The notes under the pieces are model-generated. The model did not search any database. It was not told where the DNA came from and worked only from the letters and a program-made list of their open reading frames with translations. Of a stretch of DNA of 32,623 nt, positions 8,434 to 16,121 are shown piece by piece. Position numbers and translations under genes: made by a program. Each line of letters starts with the position of its first letter. Position 1 is the stretch's first letter. The DNA is from Vallitaleaceae bacterium (GTDB lineage: Bacteria; Bacillota; Clostridia; Lachnospirales; Vallitaleaceae), in assembly GCA_029935405.1 (NCBI GenBank), contig JAOZKH010000007.1, forward strand, positions 17,448-50,070, in the 5' to 3' direction.

Positions 8434-9445
8434 AATAATTATCGGAATAATCCTTTGCAGTGTTATATTTATTATTTGGATTAGCAATGAGATAAAAACA
8501 GGAAAAGTATTAGAAGAAAAGCCGTTTACTATTGGATTTTCTATTGATACAATGATTGTTGAACGATGGAAAAAAGATAAAGATATTATGCTGTCAAAAG
8601 CAAAAGAGAGAGGAATAGAAGTAATAACAATGAATGCCAATGAAGATAATGATCGTCAAGTAGAACAGCTTACAAAATTAGTTGAAGCAAATGTAGATGT
8701 AATTATTGTTATTCCTTTTGATAAAGATGGTATTAGTAATATTTTAAAAAAAGCTAAAAGTAAAGGAATTAAGATTATTAGCTATGATAGGTTAGTTATG
8801 GGCGCGCCAGTTGATGCATATATTTCTTTTGATAATATTCTCACGGGAAAACTTATGGCAGAACAATTAATTGAAAAGGTACCAGAAGGTAATTACATGA
8901 TTATTAATGGATCTTCTAAAGATAATAATAGTTATATGCTAAATAAAGGGTATTATGAAATAATAAATAAAACTGAAAATTCTAAAAATATTAATGTAGT
9001 ACAAGAAGTATGGGCGGAAAACTGGAGAGAAACAGTTGCTTATGAAGCAGTAATAAAAAGCTTAGAGGATGACTATAAAATAGACGCAATTATTGCTTCG
9101 AATGATAGATTGGCTGAAGAAGCCATTAGAGCTTTGGCAGAATTTGGTATGGTAAATAGCGTAAAGGTTGTTGGTCAAGATGCTGATATAAATGCATGCA
9201 AACAAATCATTGACGATGTTCAATTGGCAACGGTTTACAAACCTATATCAGAATTAGTAGATTTAACGTTAGATGTTGCATTGGCACTTAGAGAAGATAT
9301 AGTACTTGATGGATTCAAAGAAATAGATAATGATTTTGAGATTGTTAAATACTATACTATTAAGCCAATGCTTGTTAATAAAGACAATATGATGGATACC
9401 GTTATTGCAGATGGTTTTCATAAAGAAGAGGATATATATAAGTAA
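8423..9445 (+). CDS. XylF-like membrane-anchored sugar-binding protein (XylFII-type sensor)
   Basis: About 340 residues with an N-terminal hydrophobic anchor (IIIGIILCSVIFIIWIS) and no proper lipobox. It is followed by a XylF-family fold: FTIGFSIDTMIVERWKKDKD, ISYDRL, DAYISFDN, NGSSKDNNS, IIASNDRLAEEAI, VVGQDADI, and the end VIADGFHKEEDIY. E. coli XylF, from memory, ends in a very similar way. Compared with the XylF lipoprotein at 9606, this copy stays anchored, lies in the regulatory operon and overlaps the response regulator by 11 bases, so a sensing role is more likely than delivery to XylGH. A GTG at 8414 is in frame, but ATG 8423 has the better distance from AGGGAG. By analogy with XylFII-LytS, the ligand is probably D-xylose; this is an inference. 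Confidence 0.8.
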   Translation: MKNKIIIGIILCSVIFIIWISNEIKTGKVLEEKPFTIGFSIDTMIVERWKKDKDIMLSKAKERGIEVITMNANEDNDRQVEQLTKLVEANVDVIIVIPFDKDGISNILKKAKSKGIKIISYDRLVMGAPVDAYISFDNILTGKLMAEQLIEKVPEGNYMIINGSSKDNNSYMLNKGYYEIINKTENSKNINVVQEVWAENWRETVAYEAVIKSLEDDYKIDAIIASNDRLAEEAIRALAEFGMVNSVKVVGQDADINACKQIIDDVQLATVYKPISELVDLTLDVALALREDIVLDGFKEIDNDFEIVKYYTIKPMLVNKDNMMDTVIADGFHKEEDIYK

Positions 9446-9471
9446 TAGCATTTTTATCATATTCTGATAGT

Positions 9472-9517
9472 AAAGACTAATTTCTAATGAAGAACTATTG
9501 AAATTAGTCTTTGTTTT
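9472..9517 (+). terminator. Terminator after the sensory operon
   Basis: AAAGACTAATTTC (9472-9484) and GAAATTAGTCTTT (9500-9512) form a 13-bp perfect stem with a 15-base loop, followed by GTTTT. It separates the sensor/regulator operon from xylFGH, so the transporter needs its own promoter. Confidence 0.8.
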
Positions 9518-9540
9518 GTAGAAAATTATCCATGGAAGAT

Positions 9541-9569
9541 TTGTATTATAAATTTTATACTAATATAGT
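9541..9569 (+). promoter_or_regulatory. Candidate promoter of xylFGH
   Basis: TTGTAT (9541-9546) and TATAGT (9564-9569) are 17 bases apart; TATACT at 9556 and TAATAT at 9561 are alternative -10 boxes. The -35 match is weak, as expected for a regulated promoter. No copy of the 26-bp element was found here. Confidence 0.35.
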
Positions 9570-9605
9570 AAGCAATTAATCAATCAAATTTATGGAGGTA
9601 TTTTT

Positions 9606-10676
9606 ATGAAACGAATATTATCAATGTTAGTTGTTATAGTATTGGTGTTTAGTATGGGTGGGTGTGCAAAAGAAGAAGTTGTTACAAAAGAAGAAACGAA
9701 AACAGAAGAAGAAATAAAAACAGAAGAAACGAAAACGGAAGACAAAATAGTAATTGGTTTGTCATTACCAACTCAATCAGAAGAACGTTGGGTAAGAGAT
9801 AAAGAGAGAATGGAGCAAGTTGCCGCAGATATGGGAGTGGAATTACTTGTACAAGTAGCAAATGATGACTCAGGGCAACAAGATTCACAAGCGAAAAATT
9901 TACTATCACAAGGTATAGATGTATTGATTCTTGCACCTCATGATGCAACTGCAGCTGCTTCAATTGTAGATGCAGCTCATGAAGAAGGCGTGCCAGTAAT
10001 ATCTTATGATAGACTTATTACAAATACAGAAAATCTAGATATATATTTGTCTTTTGATAATGTAAAAGTAGGCGAATTGCAAGGTGAATACATCACTAAT
10101 TTAGTATCAAAAGGTAAATATATTATTCTGGCAGGTGCACCTACAGATAATAATGCAAAATTGTTTAAACAAGGCGCAATGGTTTATATTCAACCATTAA
10201 TTGATTCAGGCGCTATTGAAGTAATAATGGATCAAGCTGTAGATGGATGGAAGCCTGAAAATGCACTTAAACTTGTAGAAAATGCTTTAACTATGGCTGG
10301 TAACGAAGTTGATGCGATTTTAGCTCCAAATGACGGGACTGCAGGAGGTGCAGTTGAAGCATTAGCAGCTCAAGGACTTGCAGGAAATGTTATTATTACG
10401 GGTCAAGATGCATCACTTGCAGGTGCAAAAAGAATTGTTGAAGGAACTCAAAGTATGACCATTTTTAAAGATACTAGAATTCTTGGTGCAGCGGCTATTG
10501 AAACTGCAATAAATCTAGCAAAGGGAGAAGAAATAGTTGGCTTAAACGGTGGTGTTGATAATGGAGTCAAAATTGTACCTTCTGTACTTTTAACACCTTT
10601 TGCAGTCGACAAAGATAATATTGATGAATTACTAATTGATAGTGGATACTTGAGAAAAGAAGATGTATATAATTAA
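9606..10676 (+). CDS. xylF: D-xylose-type ABC transporter, substrate-binding lipoprotein
   Basis: The 356 residues begin with a lipoprotein signal peptide (about 1-19) and lipobox MGGC with C20 as the lipid-carrying cysteine. A charged Lys/Glu/Thr-rich tether (about 22-46, repeating KTEE units) lifts the domain off the membrane. The binding domain shows SEERWVRDKERM, ISYDRLI, IYLSFDNVKVGELQ, PTDNNAKLFKQG, VDGWKPENALK, APNDGTAGGA and GQDASLAGAKRI. These are characteristic of XylF and the related multiple-sugar binding protein ChvE; the DGWxPENALK stretch favours XylF. It would capture sugar outside the cell and deliver it to XylGH. The start is fixed by ATGGAGG 8 bases upstream. Exact sugar specificity is not proven. 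Confidence 0.88.
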   Translation: MKRILSMLVVIVLVFSMGGCAKEEVVTKEETKTEEEIKTEETKTEDKIVIGLSLPTQSEERWVRDKERMEQVAADMGVELLVQVANDDSGQQDSQAKNLLSQGIDVLILAPHDATAAASIVDAAHEEGVPVISYDRLITNTENLDIYLSFDNVKVGELQGEYITNLVSKGKYIILAGAPTDNNAKLFKQGAMVYIQPLIDSGAIEVIMDQAVDGWKPENALKLVENALTMAGNEVDAILAPNDGTAGGAVEALAAQGLAGNVIITGQDASLAGAKRIVEGTQSMTIFKDTRILGAAAIETAINLAKGEEIVGLNGGVDNGVKIVPSVLLTPFAVDKDNIDELLIDSGYLRKEDVYN

Positions 10677-10727
10677 GATTTATTCAATGTTATTATATAA
10701 ATAAAAAAAACCTATAAATACAAACTG

Positions 10728-10764
10728 AATATAGGCGAGGACCAGTGGGTCTCTCGCCTATATT
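10728..10764 (+). repeat. Long stem-loop between xylF and xylG
   Basis: AATATAGGCGAG (10728-10739) pairs perfectly with CTCGCCTATATT (10753-10764). Inside, GACC (10740-10743) pairs with GGTC (10748-10751), leaving an AGTG loop and one bulged T, so the stem has 16 pairs. It ends directly against the xylG ribosome binding site AAAGGTGG (10765-10772) and has no T-run. It probably protects or terminates part of the transcript so that XylF is made in excess over XylGH. Confidence 0.75.
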
Positions 10765-10777
10765 AAAGGTGGTTAAT

Positions 10778-12295
10778 ATGTCAGAAATTATTTTAGAAAT
10801 GATGAATATAACAAAAGAGTTTCCTGGAGTTAAGGCTCTTAATAAAGTAAAGTTAAAATTAGTAAAAGGTGAAATACATGCTTTAGTCGGAGAAAATGGA
10901 GCTGGTAAATCAACGCTTATGAAAGTGCTGAGTGGGGTGCATTCATTTGGAACATATGAAGGTGACATTATACTAAATAATAAAATTTGCCAATTTAAAA
11001 ATATAAAAGATTCTGAAAATTCTGGTGTTGCAATAATTTATCAAGAACTCGCGCTTGTTAAACAGATGAGTATAGCAGAAAATATATTCCTTGGTAGTGA
11101 AAAAATGAAGGGTGGGTTGATTGATTGGCATCAAACAACTTATGAAGCACAAAAAGTAATGAATGAAGTTGGGCTTACAGATATACCACAGACAAAAATT
11201 TTTAATATTGGAGTGGGCAAACAACAACTTGTCGAAATAGCAAAGGCATTGACAAAAGATGTTAAAATTATAATATTTGATGAACCAACAGCTGCGTTAA
11301 ATGAAACAGAGAGTTCTAATTTGTTAGACCTAATAAGAAGGCTTAAAGAAAAAGGTGTAACCTGTGTTTACATTTCCCATAAATTAGAAGAAGTTAAAGA
11401 AATTGCAGATACTATTACAATACTTAGAGATGGAAATTCCATTGAAACAAGAAAAAATGATGCATCATTGACAGAAGACCTAATAATAAAAATGATGGTT
11501 GGAAGAACATTAGAAAATAGATTTCCAAGAGAACATAGAAAAATAGGAAAACCAATATTCGAGGTGATAAATTGGACAGTGCATAATCCAGAATTACCAG
11601 ATAAAAAAATTATTGATGATATAAGTTTTAGTGTTAATAGAGGTGAAATCATTGGAATTGCTGGTCTTATGGGAGCGGGAAGAACTGAACTTGCATTAAG
11701 CTTAATTGGCGCTTATGGAATTGGAGTGTCTGGTACTGTGAAACTAGAGAGTAAAGAAATAGTAATGAAGTCACCTAAATCTGCAATTGAACAAGGAATT
11801 TGTTATTTGACAGAAGATAGAAAAGGAAATGGATTAATCCTAAATATGCCGATTAATAAAAACATTACATTGGCAAGTGTTGATAAAATTCTCAATAATG
11901 GACTAATAAATCAACATGAAGAAGAAAAAAATGTACGACATTATGTTGAAACCCTAGGCATAAAAACGCCAAGCACTGAGCAACATGTAAAAAACTTGAG
12001 TGGAGGTAATCAACAAAAAGTATCTCTTGCAAAGTGGCTTATGGCAAAACCAAAGGTGCTCATATTAGACGAACCAACTAGGGGAATAGATGTAGGTGCA
12101 AAATATGATATCTATTGCATTATGAATAAACTAGTTAGAGAAGGTGTAGCTATAATAATGATATCTTCAGAATTACCTGAAATTATAGGAATGAGTAATA
12201 GAATTATTGTTCTCAATGAAGGAAAAGCGGTAACAATTGAAGATGAAAATGTTAGTCAAGAAAAAATCATGTACTATGCTACAGGAGGAAAATAA
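10778..12295 (+). CDS. xylG: D-xylose-type ABC transporter ATP-binding protein
   Basis: This 505-residue CUT2-family ATPase has two fused ABC domains. The first has Walker A GENGAGKST (38-46), Walker B IIFDEPTAAL and a degenerate signature (GVGKQQLVEI). The second has an altered Walker A GLMGAGRTE with Arg in place of Lys (about 296-304), LSGGNQQKV and LILDEPTRGID. One standard and one degenerate site is normal for XylG/RbsA/MglA-type proteins. It would energise sugar import through XylH. An in-frame GTG at 10745 lies inside the hairpin loop and is rejected; ATG 10778 follows AAAGGTGG by 5 bases. The stop and the xylH start overlap as TAATG, so translation is coupled. Confidence 0.9.
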   Translation: MSEIILEMMNITKEFPGVKALNKVKLKLVKGEIHALVGENGAGKSTLMKVLSGVHSFGTYEGDIILNNKICQFKNIKDSENSGVAIIYQELALVKQMSIAENIFLGSEKMKGGLIDWHQTTYEAQKVMNEVGLTDIPQTKIFNIGVGKQQLVEIAKALTKDVKIIIFDEPTAALNETESSNLLDLIRRLKEKGVTCVYISHKLEEVKEIADTITILRDGNSIETRKNDASLTEDLIIKMMVGRTLENRFPREHRKIGKPIFEVINWTVHNPELPDKKIIDDISFSVNRGEIIGIAGLMGAGRTELALSLIGAYGIGVSGTVKLESKEIVMKSPKSAIEQGICYLTEDRKGNGLILNMPINKNITLASVDKILNNGLINQHEEEKNVRHYVETLGIKTPSTEQHVKNLSGGNQQKVSLAKWLMAKPKVLILDEPTRGIDVGAKYDIYCIMNKLVREGVAIIMISSELPEIIGMSNRIIVLNEGKAVTIEDENVSQEKIMYYATGGK

Positions 12296-13461
12296 TGGAA
12301 AAGATACAATTAATAAAATCAGCTATAAAGTCAAATTTGCAACAATATACAATGTTTTTTGCTCTAATTGGTCTGATGATAATATTTACTATTTTTACAA
12401 ATGGTACATTTTTAATGCCTAGAAATCTTTCTAATTTATTGCTTCAAACGTCTCATATAGCCATATTAGCTTGTGGAGTTGTTCTTGTTATAGTTTCTGG
12501 TCATATAGATTTATAAATAGGATCTGTTGTTGGATTTACAGGAGCAGTGGCTGCTATTTTACAAGTTAATTTTGGTTTGGGGACTTTTATAACAATAATA
12601 TTAACTTTAGTTGTTGGCGCAGTTATCGGACTATGGCATGGTTATTGGGTGGCATATCAAGAAGTCCCTGCCTTTATTGTTACATTATCAGGAATGATGG
12701 CCTTTAAAGGAGGCTTGTTATATATTACAAAGGGAGCAACAATTGCTCCAATGAATGATAGCTTTAAAGCAATTAGTCAAAAGTATTTACCTAATATATC
12801 AGGATTTGACATACATATAACTACAATTATAGTAGGTGTTATCATAGGGATATTATTCATTATTAAGAATATTAAAAACCGAAAAGATAGAATGGAGTAT
12901 GGTTTCCAAATAAAATCTATAAATATATTTGTGTTAAAACAAATAATCACTTTTTCTCTCATTATGCTACCGTTTATTGCAGTAGCGTTATATAATGGAC
13001 TTCCATACGTAATTATTCTTGTTTTTGTTGTTGGGTTTATTTATACAGTCATTACAACTAAAACAAAATTCGGGAGACATGTTTATGCCATTGGTGGAAA
13101 TAAAGAAGCAGCAATTCTTTCAGGTATTGAAACAAAACTAGTTAATCTTAAAATATTTATTTCAATGGGAATATTAAGTGCACTTGGTGGAATTGTTTAT
13201 ACAGCAAGATTAAATGCAGCAACTGCAGGTGCTGGGTCTGGAATGGAACTCGAAGTTATTGCTGCAGCAATTATTGGTGGAACATCTACTCTAGGTGGTG
13301 AAGGTACCATTTTTGGCGCTATTATCGGAGCATTGGTTATGGCAACACTTAATAATGGTATGAGTTTAATGGGAGCACAACCAGATATACAATATATTAC
13401 TAAAGGGCTTATATTGTTATTGGCAGTGTGGATTGATATTTCTTCAAGAAAAAATATTTAA
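12295..13461 (+). pseudogene. xylH: D-xylose-type ABC transporter permease interrupted by a TAA codon
   Basis: One continuous frame of 388 codons matches XylH-type CUT2 permeases (about 390 residues), except that codon 74 (12514-12516) is TAA. The stop falls in SGHIDL-stop-IGSVVGF, where the family has Ser (GHIDLSVGS), so a single TCA-to-TAA change explains it. Upstream there are two hydrophobic segments; downstream the rest of the membrane domain is intact, including VPAFIVTLSGMMAFKGG, GGNKEAAILSGI and AAIIGGTSTLGGEGT. GTG 12547 is the next possible start, with AGGAG only two bases ahead, which is too close. There are no other defects, so the mutation is recent, is a sequencing error, or is tolerated by read-through. 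As read, the importer lacks its permease. Confidence 0.85.
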
Positions 13462-13478
13462 ATACAACTTTTCTAAAA

Positions 13479-13504
13479 AAAGTAAAAGAGCAATATTGTC
13501 ATGT
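13479..13504 (+). promoter_or_regulatory. 26-bp upstream element, copy 2 (shared with 4334-4359)
   Basis: Identical to 4334-4359 except for T in place of G at 13499. The palindromic core CAATATTG is at 13491-13498. It begins 17 bases after the xylH stop and ends 47 bases before the -10 box of the AraC gene. In both places it stands upstream of a TATAAT box without a -35 box, so it is probably a binding site of a common activator. Confidence 0.6.
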
Positions 13505-13515
13505 TGTTAATGAGT

Positions 13516-13557
13516 TTAAACCCAATGACAAAAGTATGTTATTGGGTTTAATATAAT
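13516..13557 (+). promoter_or_regulatory. Inverted repeat overlapping the araC-type promoter
   Basis: TTAAACCCAAT (13516-13526) and ATTGGGTTTAA (13541-13551) are perfect 11-bp arms 14 bases apart, and TATAAT (13552-13557) follows immediately. The repeat fills the -35 region, so it could be an operator. As RNA it could also act as a weak terminator for xylH, though no T-run follows. Confidence 0.55.
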
Positions 13558-13612
13558 ATATAGATAACAGTAAGCACGAATATCAAGAAAATAGTGGAAG
13601 TGATGGAAATAT

Positions 13613-14557
13613 ATGCAGTTTAATTATGAATTTATTAAACATCAAAAAGGATTACCATTTAAAACATATTTTGTAAATGTAAGACAAATACCATACCATT
13701 GGCATTCTGATTTGGAAATAATGTGGGTATTAAAGGGAAGTGTTAAAATACAATCTAAAAATGGAGAGTATTTACTTACTCAAGGTGATGTATTTATTGT
13801 AAATACATACGATGTACATAGTTTGTATAATACAGAAGAAGATAATATTGTTTTAGGAATACAGGCGAATACACAATTAATTAAAAATATAGTATGTTCA
13901 TATAGTGAAATATGTTTTTTAGAACAATATATTAAAACAGATAATCCAAAGGGAAAACAGCTAAAAATATTCATGGCAAATATTATGTTAAGTATGCATG
14001 CAGAAGGAATAGCAGCATTGTTGAATTCAACAGCTGTTTTCTATAATATGCTTGCAGAATTAGTAAATCAAGTAAAATATAAATCTTTGAGCCAGAATTC
14101 ACTTAAAATAAAAGAACATGATTTTGAGAGGTTGCAAGGTATTATATCTTTTATTAATGAAAATTATCAGTATAAAATTTCACTGCAACAAATAGCTGAT
14201 ATGTATTATATTAGCCGTTATCATTTGTCGCGTTTTATAAAAAATAAATTAGGAATAGGATTTCAAGAATTTTTGAATCGAGTAAGATTAACTCATGCAG
14301 TAGAATTTATATATAATACTGATATTACAATTATTGATATAGCAGAAAATTGTGGATTTTCAGATGTTAAATACTTAAATAAATTAGTTAAAGAGTCATA
14401 TGGTATGACGCCATTACAACTTAGAGTTAAATTTAGACAATCGCATACCCCTGATAATAATACTAAAGAACAATTTACAGATATTTACAATGAAAGCCAT
14501 AGATTAGAAGATTCCATGGAAGGTTTAGAAGTATTGAAGGCATTTCTAAAAAATTAA
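13613..14557 (+). CDS. AraC-family transcriptional regulator with cupin domain
   Basis: The 314 residues carry an N-terminal cupin-like sensor (about 20-95: PYHWHSDLEIMWVLKGSVKI, LTQGDVFIVNTYDVHS) and a C-terminal AraC double helix-turn-helix (about 185-285: SLQQIADMYYISRYHLSRFI and DIAENCGFSDVKYLNKLVKE). It probably binds a small sugar-like or carboxylate ligand in the cytoplasm and controls its own operon. The methyltransferase-family gene follows 28 bases later with no terminator, so the two are co-transcribed. The shared 26-bp element and the inverted repeat upstream tie it to the sugar locus. The ligand is unknown. Confidence 0.88.
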   Translation: MQFNYEFIKHQKGLPFKTYFVNVRQIPYHWHSDLEIMWVLKGSVKIQSKNGEYLLTQGDVFIVNTYDVHSLYNTEEDNIVLGIQANTQLIKNIVCSYSEICFLEQYIKTDNPKGKQLKIFMANIMLSMHAEGIAALLNSTAVFYNMLAELVNQVKYKSLSQNSLKIKEHDFERLQGIISFINENYQYKISLQQIADMYYISRYHLSRFIKNKLGIGFQEFLNRVRLTHAVEFIYNTDITIIDIAENCGFSDVKYLNKLVKESYGMTPLQLRVKFRQSHTPDNNTKEQFTDIYNESHRLEDSMEGLEVLKAFLKN

Positions 14558-14585
14558 CGAAGTTTAAAAAATATGGAGGTTTACA

Positions 14586-15596
14586 ATGAAATCAATGTCA
14601 TCATATGAAAGAGTCATGAATAGGCTAGAAGGAAAACCAGTTGACAAGGTCCCAAATATGAATATTATTATGGCTTTTGCAGCGAAACAAATAGGCGCTA
14701 CCATGAAAGAGTTTTGTACGGATTATAGAGTATTAGTAGAAAGTAAAATATATTGTGCAAATGAATTTGGCATTGATACAGTATCAGTTATTAGTGATCC
14801 AATGCGTGAAGCTCATGGGTTTGGTGCAAAAGTTATATTTCCTGAGAATGATGTACCTTTTTGTAAAGAACATTTAATAACAGTTCTTAGTCAAATAAAG
14901 GATTTAAAGCCAATAAATCCAATGAATAATGAAAGAATGATTGATAGAATTCGTGCAGTCGAAAGCTTGAAAAAACAGGTGGGAGGTAAGATTCCAATCA
15001 TCGGTTGGGTAGAAGGTGCATTAGCAGAGGCAGCTGATTTACGTGATATTTCATATGTTATGATGGATCTAATGATGGATGGAGAGCGTATGAAAGAGTT
15101 TTTTGAAATAATATATGAACAACAAAAAATATTTGCAAAAGAGCAAATTAATGCAGGAGCAGATTTTATTGGCATTGGAAATGCCGCTGCTTCTTTGATT
15201 GGACCTGCTCTTTACGAAGAATATTGTCTAGAGTTTGATACGAGAATAATTAAAGATATTCATGATATGGGTGCAAAAGCCAAACTGCATATTTGTGGTA
15301 ATACAGAGCCAATACTTGAATTAATTGCAAAAACACAAGCGGATATATTTGACGCGGACCATGTGGTAGATTTTTCAAAAGCCATTGAAGCGTTTAAAGG
15401 TACAAATACAGTTGCTAACGGTAATCTTGATCCTGTTGCACATATGATGCGAGCAGATGAGCAAATAATTACTGAAGAAGTCAAGAAAAGATTGGACTTA
15501 GCAGATGAGAGAACACTAATATCTGGTGGGTGTGAGGTTCCAGCAGCAACATCAGGAGAAATAATGAAACGTATGAATGAAATGTTATATTTATAA
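14586..15596 (+). CDS. URO-D / methylcobamide methyltransferase family protein
   Basis: This 336-residue protein belongs to the uroporphyrinogen decarboxylase superfamily (SSYERVMNRLEGKPVDKVP start, TIM barrel). The zinc ligands typical of the MtaA/MtbA/CmuA methyltransferase branch are present: H235 and C237 in KLHICGN, and C316 in ISGGCEVPAATSGE. This argues against true heme-pathway HemE. Such proteins move methyl groups between a corrinoid protein and a thiol or folate acceptor. No corrinoid protein, substrate methyltransferase or reductive activator is in the window, so the partner must be elsewhere or the role is different. The start follows a strong TGGAGG site. It forms an operon with the AraC regulator, which suggests substrate-induced use, perhaps of a methylated compound. 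Confidence 0.8.
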   Translation: MKSMSSYERVMNRLEGKPVDKVPNMNIIMAFAAKQIGATMKEFCTDYRVLVESKIYCANEFGIDTVSVISDPMREAHGFGAKVIFPENDVPFCKEHLITVLSQIKDLKPINPMNNERMIDRIRAVESLKKQVGGKIPIIGWVEGALAEAADLRDISYVMMDLMMDGERMKEFFEIIYEQQKIFAKEQINAGADFIGIGNAAASLIGPALYEEYCLEFDTRIIKDIHDMGAKAKLHICGNTEPILELIAKTQADIFDADHVVDFSKAIEAFKGTNTVANGNLDPVAHMMRADEQIITEEVKKRLDLADERTLISGGCEVPAATSGEIMKRMNEMLYL

Positions 15597-15623
15597 AATA
15601 GCCATAATAATTAGTAAAAGATA

Positions 15624-15653
15624 TTGTTTATAATACCGATGTTATAGTATAAT
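15624..15653 (+). promoter_or_regulatory. Promoter of lspA
   Basis: TTGTTT (15624-15629) and TATAAT (15648-15653) are separated by 18 bases. The lspA start lies 36 bases after the -10 box. Confidence 0.6.
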
Positions 15654-15689
15654 GTTGGGGAAAGATATTAATAGAGAGTGGGTAAATGA

Positions 15690-16121
15690 ATGATTTATAC
15701 ATTAGGAATAATACTAATAATCATAGGTTTAGATCAAGGCTTGAAAAATTATGCAAAGAAGAAGTTTAAAAATAAGAAAATATATAAAGGCCCGTTTACA
15801 TTTAGTCTAGTTAAAAACAAAGGTGCTTTTAAAGGTTTCCTAAAAAACAAACCAAGTATTCTAAAAGCATTACAAATACTTGGCTCAGTAATAATGATAA
15901 TTATGGCACTAACTTCAGCTGTTAAAAACAAGAATAAAATCTTGACAATAGGATTAGCATTAATTGCAGGTGGAGCAACAGGCAATCTAATTGATAGACT
16001 AAGAGATGGTGAGGTTACAGACTTTATCGCCATAAAGTGGACTAAAAACTTATATTATAATTTAGCAGATTTTGCTATATTTATTGGTGCCTTTATATTA
16101 TTTCTTAAAAATTTGTTTTAG
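15690..16121 (+). CDS. lspA: Lipoprotein signal peptidase (signal peptidase II), divergent form
   Basis: The 143-residue membrane aspartic protease cleaves lipoprotein signal peptides before the lipidated cysteine. Four hydrophobic segments are visible. Conserved acidic positions are D15 (GLDQGLK), D102 in GGATGNLIDR, D111 in VTDFI and D127 in YNLADFAIF. The catalytic pair comes from the C-terminal group. The usual NxGAAF motif reads NKGAFKGF, and the protein is shorter than the typical 150-165 residues, so this is a divergent branch and perhaps not the only LspA in the cell. The start ATG 15690 has GAGTGGG about 7 bases upstream. Its 3' end overlaps convergent aroC by 24 bases. Confidence 0.82.
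   Translation: MIYTLGIILIIIGLDQGLKNYAKKKFKNKKIYKGPFTFSLVKNKGAFKGFLKNKPSILKALQILGSVIMIIMALTSAVKNKNKILTIGLALIAGGATGNLIDRLRDGEVTDFIAIKWTKNLYYNLADFAIFIGAFILFLKNLF

Noticed and set aside
10745-10777. Upstream GTG start for xylG
   Set aside because: Falls in the loop of the intergenic hairpin and has no ribosome binding site; ATG 10778 follows AAAGGTGG.
12237-12422. Plus-strand ORF of 61 codons across the xylG-xylH junction
   Set aside because: Out of frame with both genes and without a ribosome binding site.
12514-12516. TAA in xylH as a recoding signal
   Set aside because: TAA is not used for selenocysteine or pyrrolysine, and no recoding structure was seen; a point mutation or base error is simpler.
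14586-15596. HemE (true uroporphyrinogen decarboxylase)
   Set aside because: The H-x-C and late Cys zinc ligands are those of corrinoid methyltransferases and no heme gene is nearby.
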